Source of the DNA: Bacillota bacterium
GTDB lineage: Bacteria; Bacillota; Clostridia; Tissierellales; Peptoniphilaceae
Reading direction: 5' to 3'
Assembly: GCA_023394045.1 (NCBI GenBank)
Contig: JAEXBN010000045.1
Span: 1-45,396, forward strand
DNA: 45,396 bases
A program made the translations under genes and the position numbers. Positions within the stretch are counted from its first letter, which is position 1, and every line of letters begins with the position of its first letter. Shown piece by piece: positions 22,454 to 30,687 of this stretch. Under the pieces are notes generated by a model, which did not search any database, had not been told where the DNA came from, and saw only the letters and a program-made list of their open reading frames with translations.

Positions 22454-25054
22454 ATGGAAGATAAATATACGCAGCGCAGTTTGCAAGCCATTCAAGACGC
22501 ACAAAATGCGGCAATAAAAAACGGCAATCCGGAATTGACCGATTTGCATCTTCATGATGCGCTGCTCCGCGATAATGAAGGGACGATCGCCAAAGTGCTT
22601 TTACAGATGGGAACGGATCTGACCGGCTATCGGACGGCGGTTCGGCGCGCCATGGAGAATCTTCCAACGCAGCAGGGACAGGCTCAGGTGTATCCGAATG
22701 CGATCTTTCAGCGCATTCTTCTCAAGGCAAAGGATGAGGCTGCAGCGATGGGCGATGAGTATGTTTCGACGGAGCATCTTTATCTCGCGCTTTTGAAGGA
22801 AAAGAATATTCCCTCTGAGCAAATTCTGAAGGATTATCATATTTCTCTTTCCGGTTTCCAAAAGGCATTGCAATCCGTTCGCGGGTCCAGAAAGGTGACC
22901 TCGGATCATCCGGAAGAAACCGGCGATGTGCTCGAAAAATACGGCAAGGATCTGACCGCGCAAGCGCGTGAGGGAAAGGGGGATCCCATCATCGGCCGCG
23001 ATGAGGAGATCCGCAATATTACGAGGATCTTATCGCGCAGGACAAAAAATAATCCGGTTCTGATCGGAGAACCGGGCGTTGGAAAGACGGCGGTTGTGGA
23101 AGGCCTCGCACAGCGCATTGTGAACGGCGATGTTCCGGACGGGCTGAAAGACACGATGATTTTTGCTTTGGACATGGGACAGCTTTTGGCGGGAGCAAAA
23201 TATCGCGGTGAATTTGAAGAGCGGCTGAAGGCGGTTTTGGAAGAAATTCGAAAATCGGAAGGGAAGATTATTCTCTTCGTCGATGAGCTGCATCTGATTG
23301 TCGGCGCAGGGCGCACGGACGGGGCGATGGATGCTTCGAATTTGATGAAGCCGGCGCTATCGCGCGGGGAGATTCGAATGATCGGCGCGACGACGCTTAA
23401 AGAATACCGGGAGTATATTGAAAAAGATGGCGCTTTGGAACGCCGGTTCCAGAAAGTGATGGTGGATCAGCCAAGTGTGGAGGATACAGTGTCCATCTTG
23501 CGCGGGATTAAAGCCAAATATGAATTGCATCACGGACTGAGAATTTCCGATGGTGCGGTCATTGCGGCGGCGCGTCTGTCCGATCGCTATATCACGGATC
23601 GGTTCCTTCCGGATAAGGCGATCGACCTCATGGATGAGGCAGCGGCGATGGTGCGAACCGATTTGGATTCCATGCCGGAGGAGCTGGATGAATCGCGCCG
23701 GCGGATTTTGCAATTGGAGATTGAGAAAGTGGCCTTACAGAAGGAGACGGATGCCGCTTCGAAAAAGCGGTTAGAGGATCTGGAAGGCGAGTTGGCCAAT
23801 TTGAAAGAAGAATATGATGAGGGCTTCCTCCAATGGCAGAATGCAAAGAAGGCTCTGGAAGGGCGGACGCAGATTAAAGAAGCCATTGATGCGACGATGC
23901 ATGAAATTGAGGAAGCAGAGCGCGCCTATGATTACGAAAAGGTCTCTGCGCTGCGCTATGGAAAATTGGCGGAGTTGCAGAAGCAATTTGAAGAGAGTGA
24001 GCAGAAGCTTGCGGATGAGACGGATGCGGTGAAAGAGGAGGTGACCGAAGAGGAAATCGCTGAGGTGGTTTCAAAGTGGACGAAAATTCCAGTGGCAAAA
24101 TTAGTGGAGGGAGAGAGGCAGAAGATTCTGCGCTTGCCTGAAATTTTGCATCGGCGTGTTGTGGGACAAGATGAGGCGATTCAGGCGGTATCCGAGGCGC
24201 TTTTGCGTTCCAGAGCGGGTTTGTCGGATTCGACTCGTCCGCTGGGCAGCTTTATTTTCCTTGGACCCACGGGAGTAGGAAAAACGGAGCTTGCCAAAGC
24301 GCTGTCCGAAGCGATGTTTGATGATGAGCGCGCGATGATCCGGATCGACATGTCGGAATATATGGAAAAATATTCGGTTTCGCGTCTGATCGGCGCGGCA
24401 CCGGGATACATTGGATATGAAGAAGGGGGACAGCTGACGGAGGCGGTTCGGCGCAAGCCCTATGCGGTCATCCTCTTTGATGAGATTGAGAAGGCGCATC
24501 CGGACGTCTTCAATCTTCTGCTGCAGGTGCTGGATGATGGGCGCCTGACGGACAGCCAGGGGAGAACCGTGAACTTCCGGAACACGATCATCATCATGAC
24601 CTCGAATCTCGGTGCGGATGCAATTTTGGACGGCGTGGAAGATGATGGATCGATTTCGGAAGAGGCTCGGCAGACGGTTGATCGGCTGCTGCACCAGGCA
24701 TTTCGTCCGGAGTTCTTGAACCGTATTGATGATCTGGTGCTGTTCCGCGGGCTGACGCGTGAAAATATCAGCCATATTATTTCGATGGAGCTGGAGAAGG
24801 TGAGCGAGCGTCTGTCGGATCGGGATATTCGCATTGTTTCAGATGAAAAAGCGGAAGGATATATTTTGCTGAATGCGTATTCGCCGCAATTTGGCGCTCG
24901 TCCGATTCGACGCTTCATGCAGAAACACGTGGAGACCGAATTGGGCCGGATGCTTCTGGAAGGCCGCGTGCAGGATCATGAAACCGTTCGGTTGACGGCG
25001 GATGCCGACGGGTTGCATCTGGAGGTGCAGCCGGAAGATGCGTCGGCCGTCTGA
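22454..25054 (+). CDS. clpB: ATP-dependent disaggregase ClpB
   Basis: Hsp100 machine that pulls proteins out of aggregates together with Hsp70 and J-proteins. The protein has 866 residues, full family length. The N-terminal Clp repeat domain spans 1-150. AAA1 has Walker A GEPGVGKT (205-212) and the conserved [13 protein letters not shown]. The coiled-coil M domain (about 400-525), present in ClpB and not in ClpA/ClpE, is rich in Glu and Lys. AAA2 has Walker A GPTGVGKT (604-611), [24 protein letters not shown]-like sequence and ARPIRR near the end. AAAGGAG lies before ATG 22454. It is co-transcribed with the J-protein behind the CtsR box. Confidence 0.96.
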   Translation: [866 protein letters not shown]

Positions 25055-25146
25055 TTTCCAGAGCGAAGCAGAGAATGCAGCAGAGATAGAATGTAGGAAC
25101 CTTAAAAGGCACAATGACAGAAGATATGGAACCAACAGGAGGAACT

Positions 25147-27123
25147 ATGCAACCGTTTCAGGCCGAATCAAAACGACTTCTTGAATTGATGATTCATTCG
25201 ATTTATACCAATCGTGAAATCTTTTTGCGCGAATTGATTTCGAATGCCAGTGATGCCATCGATAAAATGTATGCGAAAAGTCTAGAGGATCAGGAGATTG
25301 ATTTTGATCCGCAGGCGTTTTACATCGAAATTCATCCGGATGCGGAGAAGCGGACGCTGACGATCCGAGATACGGGGATTGGCATGACCCGGGAGGAATT
25401 GGAAGAAAATCTCGGGACCATCGCGAAGAGCGGGACAGAGGCGTTTCGTCGGAGCATGGATCAGGCAAAGACCACAGAGGATGCGATTCATCTGATCGGA
25501 CAATTCGGGGTTGGCTTCTATTCAGCATTCATGGTGGCGGATAAGGTGGAGGTGCTGACACGGGCATACGGCTCTGAAGAGGCGTTCCGCTGGATGAGCG
25601 AGGGCGTCGAAGGATTTACGATTGAGCCGGCTGAAAAAGAGCAGGTCGGAACGGAGATCACGCTGTATCTCAAGCCGGATGGAGAGGAAAATTTCGGTCA
25701 GTATCTGGAATCCTGGACGCTGAAACGCTTGGTGAAAGAATATTCGAATTATGTGCGCTATCCGATTCGGATGGAGGCCATCAAATCGCGTAAAAAAGAG
25801 GAAAAGGATGCGGATGGAAAGGATCAATGGGAAACCTACACGGAGATGGAAACCCTGAATTCCATGGTGCCGATCTGGAACCGCAACCGCAATGAGCTGA
25901 CCGACGAGGACTACAAAGCATTTTATCATCAGGAGAACTTTGGCATCGGCGATCCGCTCACTTGGATCACGATGGTGGCGGATGGAACGCTGTCCTATCG
26001 GGCGATCCTTTATATTCCGTCGAGCCTGCCATGGGATTTTTATTCCAAGGATTACAAAAAAGGGCTTCAGCTGTATGCCTCCGGCGTAAAAATCATGGAT
26101 CACTGTGAGGCTCTGCTTCCCGATGAATATGCGTTTGTCCGCGGGGTGGTGAGTTCGGAAGATCTTCATCTCAATATTTCGCGTGAAACCTTGCAGCAGA
26201 ACCGGGAGCTGCGCGCGATTGCAAAAAAGATTGAGCAGAAAATTACGGATGAGCTGAAAAAGATGCTCAAGAATGACCGGGAAAAATATGAGACCTTCTT
26301 CCATTTGTTTGGAACGCAGCTGAAAGCGGGCATCTACCAAAGCTATGGCATGAAGAAAGATCCGCTGGCGGATTTGCTTCTTTTCCCGACATCGAAGAAT
26401 GAGGAGACACGGACGCTGGCGGAAATGGTTGAGGACATGGACGCATCGGAAGAAAAAGCGAGTGAACCGTCCGTAACAGCCGAGGATGGGGATGCCGCGG
26501 CATCCGCCCAGGAATCTTCGGATTCGGAGGAGGAAGCGGCTCCATCGCCCTTGCTTTATGCGGCGGGAGATTCCACGGAACGTCTGAACCGCCTGCCTCT
26601 CCTTCAGTCGCTGAGGGAGGAGGGAACGGAAATTCTCTACTTGACAGAGGAAATCGATGAATTTGTGGTTCAAATGATGCAGGAGTACGCCGGGCATCCG
26701 TTCCAGAGCGCTCTTGCCGCAGATCTTCCAGAGGAACAGAAATCGGAGAAGGACGACGGTGCGGATGAAGCGATCTGGACGAAGATCAAGGATGTGCTGG
26801 GAGAAGAGGTCGTGGATGTCCAGCCTTCTTCTCGTCTGTCCGATCATGCAGTGGCGCTTGTCGCACAGGGACCGGTCTCCATTGAGATGGAGAAGGCATT
26901 TCGCCGCCGTCCGGGCGATCAGAAGATCACCGCACAAAAAGTCATTGAGATCAATCCGGATCACCCCGTCTTTACGAAGCTTCGCGCCCTGATGGATGCC
27001 GGAGATGAAGAGAAATTCAAGACCTATACGCATCTGTTGTACGATCAGGCGCGTTTGATTGAAGGGCTTCCCATTGAAGATCCCGTGCGCTTTGCCGAAG
27101 CCGTGCAGTCGCTCATGGCGTAA
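25147..27123 (+). CDS. htpG: Molecular chaperone HtpG (Hsp90)
   Basis: ATP-dependent dimeric chaperone. The protein has 658 residues, longer than the usual 620-640. The N-terminal GHKL ATPase shows ELISNASDAIDKM, DTGIGM and GQFGVGFYSAFMVAD. The middle domain contains the catalytic-loop Arg region HLNISRETLQQNREL. An acidic, low-complexity insert lies at about 431-476 between the middle and C-terminal domains. ATG 25147 has AGGAGG (25137-25142) 4 nt upstream. The in-frame ATG 25114 adds 11 unconserved residues. The gap to clpB is 92 bp without a clear promoter or CtsR box, so readthrough from clpB is likely. Confidence 0.95.
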   Translation: MQPFQAESKRLLELMIHSIYTNREIFLRELISNASDAIDKMYAKSLEDQEIDFDPQAFYIEIHPDAEKRTLTIRDTGIGMTREELEENLGTIAKSGTEAFRRSMDQAKTTEDAIHLIGQFGVGFYSAFMVADKVEVLTRAYGSEEAFRWMSEGVEGFTIEPAEKEQVGTEITLYLKPDGEENFGQYLESWTLKRLVKEYSNYVRYPIRMEAIKSRKKEEKDADGKDQWETYTEMETLNSMVPIWNRNRNELTDEDYKAFYHQENFGIGDPLTWITMVADGTLSYRAILYIPSSLPWDFYSKDYKKGLQLYASGVKIMDHCEALLPDEYAFVRGVVSSEDLHLNISRETLQQNRELRAIAKKIEQKITDELKKMLKNDREKYETFFHLFGTQLKAGIYQSYGMKKDPLADLLLFPTSKNEETRTLAEMVEDMDASEEKASEPSVTAEDGDAAASAQESSDSEEEAAPSPLLYAAGDSTERLNRLPLLQSLREEGTEILYLTEEIDEFVVQMMQEYAGHPFQSALAADLPEEQKSEKDDGADEAIWTKIKDVLGEEVVDVQPSSRLSDHAVALVAQGPVSIEMEKAFRRRPGDQKITAQKVIEINPDHPVFTKLRALMDAGDEEKFKTYTHLLYDQARLIEGLPIEDPVRFAEAVQSLMA

Positions 27124-27132
27124 AGGTCAAAT

Positions 27133-27154
27133 TAAGACCAATCTAAGACCAATT
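27133..27154. repeat. Tandem 11-bp direct repeat downstream of htpG
   Basis: TAAGACCAATC (27133-27143) is followed by TAAGACCAATT (27144-27154), 10 of 11 identical. It is preceded by AGGTCAAAT, whose GGTC mirrors the GACC of the repeats. It could be an operator for the next gene or a chance duplication. Confidence 0.4.
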
Positions 27155-27168
27155 GAAGAAAAATCATC

Positions 27169-27203
27169 AGGCGTCCGCGGATGGGTTTTGTCCGCGGGCG
27201 CCT
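27169..27203. other. Long GC-rich hairpin after htpG, without U-run
   Basis: AGGCGTCCGCGGA (27169-27181) pairs with TCCGCGGGCGCCT (27191-27203) over 13 positions, including one G-U pair. CGTTGTATAAT follows in place of a T-run. It may end htpG inefficiently or insulate the next promoter. Confidence 0.6.
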
Positions 27204-27208
27204 CGTTG

Positions 27209-27214
27209 TATAAT
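27209..27214 (+). promoter_or_regulatory. Possible -10 element for the mutarotase-asnA unit
   Basis: A perfect TATAAT (27209-27214) lies just after the hairpin. The -35 region falls inside the hairpin and is poor (TTTTGT at 17 nt). ATG 27241 follows with AAAGGAGGG (27228-27236). Confidence 0.45.
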
Positions 27215-27240
27215 AAGCCAATCGATGAAAGGAGGGATAC

Positions 27241-27972
27241 ATGGAGATTCCACTGAGAAAAGGCGATCTCGAAGCGGCTGTTGATCCATTTGGCGCTTAT
27301 TTGACGAAATTTACTGCCGCGCAGCATGATGTTTTGTTTCCCCGCACGACCTTATCGACCAGCACGGGGCTGAAGCAGCGCGGCGGGTGTCATGTTTGTC
27401 TGCCGCAGTTCAGCCGTGCGGGCCTTCATCCCCATTTGGACTTGCATGGCTTTGGCCGCACGATTCCCTGGACGGTGGAACAGCGCAGCGAGGATCATGT
27501 GCGCCTGCTGGCGGATCCGGAAGCCATTCGTAAGGAAAATCCGGTGTATGCCCACCTCAGGGCAACGATGGAGGTGCGGCTGGGCGAAAACATGCTGGAG
27601 TTGCGGCTGCATCTTCAAAATACGGGGGAGAGTCCCTTTGATGTGGCTCCGGCCTTTCATCCTTATTTTGCGCACGCGGAGGGAGAGGCCTTGAAGATCG
27701 ATGGCACGCTCATTCATCCGGAAGAACCGCAATATGAGGCGACGGCGTATGTCCCGACGCCGACGACAGTTCAGCTGGGAGAATACCGGTGGGCAGTAGA
27801 GCACGAACATCTTCCGATCGCCGCCTTGTGGACCGATCAGCCGGGCGCTTACTTTTGTATTGAACCCACACACAGCAAGACGAGTTTCACCGATAATGAA
27901 GGCTATTTGACGATGCGCGGAGGCGAGGAAGCGGTCTTTTGTTTTCGGCTCCTCCGGGCGGCATCCGTATGA
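27241..27972 (+). CDS. Aldose 1-epimerase family protein, hexose-phosphate mutarotase-like
   Basis: A 243-residue galactose-mutarotase-like beta-sandwich protein. The D-hexose-6-phosphate epimerase branch is suggested by LKQRGGCHVCLPQF, LDLHGFGRTIPW, the catalytic-type His in APAFHPYFA and the acid in CIEPTHS. Such enzymes equilibrate alpha and beta anomers of sugars or sugar phosphates. It is somewhat short for the family, with an abbreviated N-terminal strand region. ATG 27241 has a strong ribosome site. asnA follows, close enough for co-transcription. The substrate cannot be fixed from sequence. Confidence 0.8.
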   Translation: MEIPLRKGDLEAAVDPFGAYLTKFTAAQHDVLFPRTTLSTSTGLKQRGGCHVCLPQFSRAGLHPHLDLHGFGRTIPWTVEQRSEDHVRLLADPEAIRKENPVYAHLRATMEVRLGENMLELRLHLQNTGESPFDVAPAFHPYFAHAEGEALKIDGTLIHPEEPQYEATAYVPTPTTVQLGEYRWAVEHEHLPIAALWTDQPGAYFCIEPTHSKTSFTDNEGYLTMRGGEEAVFCFRLLRAASV

Positions 27973-28001
27973 ACGTTGAAGAAGAACAGAAGGAGAAAAA
28001 A

Positions 28002-29003
28002 GTGATCTCAATTCCAGAACATTATGTTCCCCATTTGGACCCATTTGAATTGCAGCGCGCCATCGATTATGTGAAGAAGACGTTTCAGTCCGAGATTTCT
28101 CAGGCGCTGAATCTGCAGCGTGTATCTGCACCTCTTTTTGTTCTGACCTCATCGGGTTTGAATGATAATCTGAGCGGATGGGAGCGCCCCGTTTCTTTTG
28201 ATATTCCCGCCATCGGAGCGGAGGGGGAAGTGGTTCATTCCCTGGCAAAATGGAAGCGGATGGCGCTGGGAAAGTATGGGTATACGGTCGGACAGGGCAT
28301 CTACACCGATATGAATGCCATTCGGCGCGATGAAAGCCTTGATAATCTCCATTCCCTCTATGTGGATCAGTGGGACTGGGAGCGGATTATTGCTCCGGAA
28401 GACCGAACGCTGGAGACGTTGGAAGAAACGGTGCAGGCGATCGTCTCCACGATCGCTAATGTGAATCATTTGGTTCAGGCGCGCTTTCCGTCGCTGGATA
28501 CGAAGATTCGCCGTGAGGTGACTTTTTTAAGCGCCCAGGAGCTGGAAGACCGCTGGCCGGATCGGACGCCGGAAGAGCGGGAATCCATAGCAGCAGAGGA
28601 ATATGGCACGATTTTTGTGCAGGGAATCGGCGCTCCGCTGGCATCCGGACAAAAACACGGCGACCGCGCGCCGGATTACGATGATTGGACGCTCAACGGC
28701 GATATCATCGTATGGAATGAAGTTCTGGGACGGGCGTTTGAGCTTTCCTCTATGGGGATTCGTGTTGATGCCGATGCGCTGCGCCGCCAGCTGGAGATGG
28801 CGGGAGCCATGGAAAGAGCTTCCTTGCCGTTCCACCGTGCGCTTCTTTCCGGAGAGCTGCCCCAGACCATCGGAGGCGGCATCGGACAGTCCCGCCTCTG
28901 CATGCTTTTACTCGGCTGCGCTCATATTGGCGAAGTGCAAGCGGGGATCTGGGATGCGGAGACGGAAGCCCGCTGTGCGGAAGCAGGAATTCCTTTGCTA
29001 TGA
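28002..29003 (+). CDS. asnA: Aspartate-ammonia ligase (asparagine synthetase A)
   Basis: Makes asparagine from aspartate, ammonia and ATP. The protein has 333 residues from GTG 28002. It is a class II aminoacyl-tRNA-synthetase-like fold with TSSGLNDNLSGWERPVSFDI, QWDWERII and the C-terminal GGGIGQSRLCMLLL motif. The GTG start was chosen because AGAAGGAG (27988-27995) is 6 nt away and the homologous N-terminus begins at (M)ISIPEHYVP. ATG 27969 overlaps the previous stop (ATGA) and would give 344 residues, so it remains an alternative by coupling. The PAP2 gene overlaps its stop. Confidence 0.93.
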   Translation: MISIPEHYVPHLDPFELQRAIDYVKKTFQSEISQALNLQRVSAPLFVLTSSGLNDNLSGWERPVSFDIPAIGAEGEVVHSLAKWKRMALGKYGYTVGQGIYTDMNAIRRDESLDNLHSLYVDQWDWERIIAPEDRTLETLEETVQAIVSTIANVNHLVQARFPSLDTKIRREVTFLSAQELEDRWPDRTPEERESIAAEEYGTIFVQGIGAPLASGQKHGDRAPDYDDWTLNGDIIVWNEVLGRAFELSSMGIRVDADALRRQLEMAGAMERASLPFHRALLSGELPQTIGGGIGQSRLCMLLLGCAHIGEVQAGIWDAETEARCAEAGIPLL

Positions 29004-29824
29004 GCCGACAGGGCTTTGACGATCCGTCTGCTTTCAAGCCGGCCTCTTTCTGCGGAGCGCTTGCCCGCTCTGGCAAGCGCTCCGCCTCCAGCGAATCTGC
29101 TCAGAATTGGAGCGCTGTGGCACGTCTTCGCCGACGCCGGTATTTTCGCTATGGCTGTTTGTTTCTGCTGCCTTTTTTGATCCTAGCGCTGTTTGTGGCG
29201 ATTGCGCCGGAGCGCCTGACCGCGATGGATATTTGGCTCAGCGAAGATATTTTGGAGCACCGGATGCCTTGGCTGACCGTTTTGATGCGTGTGATCACGG
29301 AAATGGCTGGGATTCCTTTCCTGATTCTGCTGGTCATCATCGCTTCCTGGCTGTTTTGGACGCTCAGTCATCACTGCACAGTGACGTTCTGGTTTATGTC
29401 CACGGTGGTTTTAGGAACGGTGATGATGAATCCACTGTTGAAACTTCTGTTTCACAGACCCCGTCCCAATCCAGCTTTTCGTCTGGTGGTCGAGACGACC
29501 AATTCCTTTCCGAGCGGTCATTCGCTGAGCTCCATCCTTGTCTATGGCGCTCTGGCGTATGGGCTGTATTATTTGTCGCGTCGGCGCAGAGGATGGAATC
29601 CGCGCCAGTTTGCGATTAAAGCGGGAGCGGCGGCGTTCAGCCTTCTTGTGGCGTATAGCCGCGTCTATTTAGGAGCACATTATATGAGCGATGTGATCGC
29701 CGGATTGTCTTTGGGAACCTCGCTGCTCTATTTTTCACTCAGCCTTTCGATGAATCGTCTGGCGTTCTTTCAGGAGCGGGCAGCGGAAGAGGCGCGAAAA
29801 AAGCGAACGGCAAATCAATCATGA
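29000..29824 (+). CDS. PAP2-family membrane phosphatase
   Basis: Integral membrane acid phosphatase of the PAP2 type. Members act on undecaprenyl pyrophosphate, phosphatidate or phosphatidylglycerol phosphate. The three motifs are present: KLLFHRPRP, PSGHS and SRVYLGAHYMSDV, with the catalytic His residues. About six hydrophobic segments are seen between residues 48 and 260. ATG 29000 overlaps the asnA stop by 4 bp and gives 274 residues. The first 39 residues are unusual and contain a perfect 14-bp inverted repeat. GTG 29117, with GGAG at 29109-29112, would give 236 residues starting VARLRRRRYFRYG, so the start is uncertain. Confidence 0.85.
   Translation: MSRQGFDDPSAFKPASFCGALARSGKRSASSESAQNWSAVARLRRRRYFRYGCLFLLPFLILALFVAIAPERLTAMDIWLSEDILEHRMPWLTVLMRVITEMAGIPFLILLVIIASWLFWTLSHHCTVTFWFMSTVVLGTVMMNPLLKLLFHRPRPNPAFRLVVETTNSFPSGHSLSSILVYGALAYGLYYLSRRRRGWNPRQFAIKAGAAAFSLLVAYSRVYLGAHYMSDVIAGLSLGTSLLYFSLSLSMNRLAFFQERAAEEARKKRTANQS
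29052..29085. repeat. Perfect 14-bp inverted repeat at the 5' end of the PAP2 gene
   Basis: GCGGAGCGCTTGCC (29052-29065) and its exact reverse complement (29072-29085) flank a 6-nt loop. There is no T-run. It lies either within the N-terminal codons of the PAP2 gene or, if GTG 29117 is the start, in the asnA-PAP2 spacer. Confidence 0.7.
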
Positions 29825-29832
29825 AAGGGACT

Positions 29833-29861
29833 TTGACAAGGACTCGAACGATGCGTATAAT
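29833..29861 (+). promoter_or_regulatory. Consensus promoter of the tRNA-Ser/SRP RNA unit
   Basis: TTGACA (29833-29838), exactly 17 nt, TATAAT (29856-29861). Both hexamers are perfect, as expected for a strong stable-RNA promoter. Confidence 0.92.
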
Positions 29862-29883
29862 AGGCAAGTAACGCGCATTGTGT

Positions 29884-29970
29884 GGAGAGCTGTCCGAGTG
29901 GCCGAAGGAGCATGATTGGAAATCATGTATACGGGTTCCCGTATCGAGGGTTCGAATCCCTCGCTCTCCG
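29884..29970 (+). tRNA. tRNA-Ser(GGA)
   Basis: Acceptor GGAGAGC (29884-29890) pairs with GCTCTCC (29963-29969), and the discriminator is G29970. The anticodon stem CATGA/TCATG encloses the loop TTGGAAA, anticodon GGA. The long variable arm and the T-arm GAGGGTTCGAATCCCTC are typical of class II tRNA-Ser. CCA is not encoded, so Cca (1661-2953) must add it. The SRP RNA begins at the next base. Confidence 0.96.
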
Positions 29971-30240
29971 TTGCACTATATGGGGAGCTAGCGGTGCCCT
30001 GAACCTGCAATCCGCTCTAGCAGGGTAGAATTCCCGGCCCCGGGGTTCGCTGAGGAGCTTTAGGTTCCGGTCAGCAGTGTTGACGCAATGGTCTTGCACA
30101 ATGGAGATTCATGAACCATGTCAGGTCCGGAAGGAAGCAGCATTAAGTGATCCCCTCCATGTGTTGCGAGGCTGCCATTGCTGAGCTGTCCGCCGGAGAG
30201 CCGGGTTCATCGGCTGCCACAAAGCCGGGTGTGCGGACTT
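29971..30240 (+). ncRNA. ffs: SRP RNA (Bacillus-type scRNA, with Alu domain)
   Basis: RNA scaffold of the signal recognition particle; it binds Ffh and targets membrane and secreted proteins. The 5' Alu domain is recognisable from GCGGTGCCCTGAACCTGCAA and CGCTCTAGCAGGG. The S-domain tip is the conserved TCAGGTCCGGAAGGAAGCAG (30121-30140). The length is about 270 nt, as in Bacillus. The terminal helix is likely TTGCAC (29971-29976) with GTGCGG (30231-30236). Both ends are estimates. There is no promoter between tRNA-Ser and this RNA, so they share one precursor. tRNA-Ser next to scr also occurs in B. subtilis. Confidence 0.95.
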
Positions 30241-30244
30241 ATTC

Positions 30245-30268
30245 AGAAGCCGAAAGGCTTCTTTTTTT
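30245..30268 (+). terminator. Terminator of the tRNA-Ser/SRP RNA unit
   Basis: AGAAGCC (30245-30251), a GAAA tetraloop, GGCTTCT (30256-30262), then T to 30268. Confidence 0.93.
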
Positions 30269-30480
30269 GTGCCTTATTATTTTTTATGCTCTGCAGGTTG
30301 CCATATTTTAGTAGGCATCGTATTTGGATCCCATAAGGCAGTGCTGAGAAAAAAGCGGATGTGGATCGCGCATGAGCGGGATCATCCGAGGCGGAATAGA
30401 AAGAGGCTTAGGAACGGTGTAAAGATTTTTGGAATGATTTACTTCTTTCTGCTTGATTTTGGCGGACGGACTTTCTTTCT

Positions 30481-30594
30481 TACATGCACGGAGTCGCCGC
30501 CGGGTGCATGTAGAATGGGCACCTCTTATTCCTACATGCACGCTGCAGCTCAAAATGTGCATGTAGAATGGCGAGCTTTCTATTCTACATGCAC
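30481..30594. repeat. Short array of alternating inverted 9- to 13-bp repeats, period about 52-53 bp
   Basis: TACATGCAC occurs at 30481, 30533 and 30586. Its reverse complement GTGCATGTA occurs at 30504 and 30557. Spacing is 52-53 bp for each orientation. The longer form GTGCATGTAGAAT (30557-30569) pairs perfectly with ATTCTACATGCAC (30582-30594), and the earlier pair (30504-30516 with 29-41) has one mismatch. Spacers differ. This is two and a half units of a hairpin array, not a CRISPR. The rest of 30269-30687 holds no convincing gene. Confidence 0.75.
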
Positions 30595-30687
30595 GTCGTC
30601 GGCACGATGCCTTTTGAACAGTACTGCCGCTTGAAAAGAGGTAGAAAATGGGTAGGAATGAATAAAATCAATGAAGAGGAGATGATT

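Noticed and set aside
25522..27033. 503-residue open frame on the minus strand
   Set aside because: It lies entirely opposite htpG, which has all Hsp90 motifs. The composition (His, Arg, Phe, Leu, Ile) is that of a reversed codon frame.
27125..27143. Second CtsR box at GGTCAAA after htpG
   Set aside because: Only one heptad is present; the next seven bases at the right spacing (AGACCAA) do not match, and it lies downstream of htpG.
30481..30594. CRISPR array
   Set aside because: Repeats are only 9-13 bp, alternate in orientation, number two and a half units, and no cas genes are present.
30269..30634. 121-residue open frame over the hairpin-repeat region
   Set aside because: It begins at the SRP terminator, has no ribosome site and runs through the inverted repeats. 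Its composition is not protein-like.
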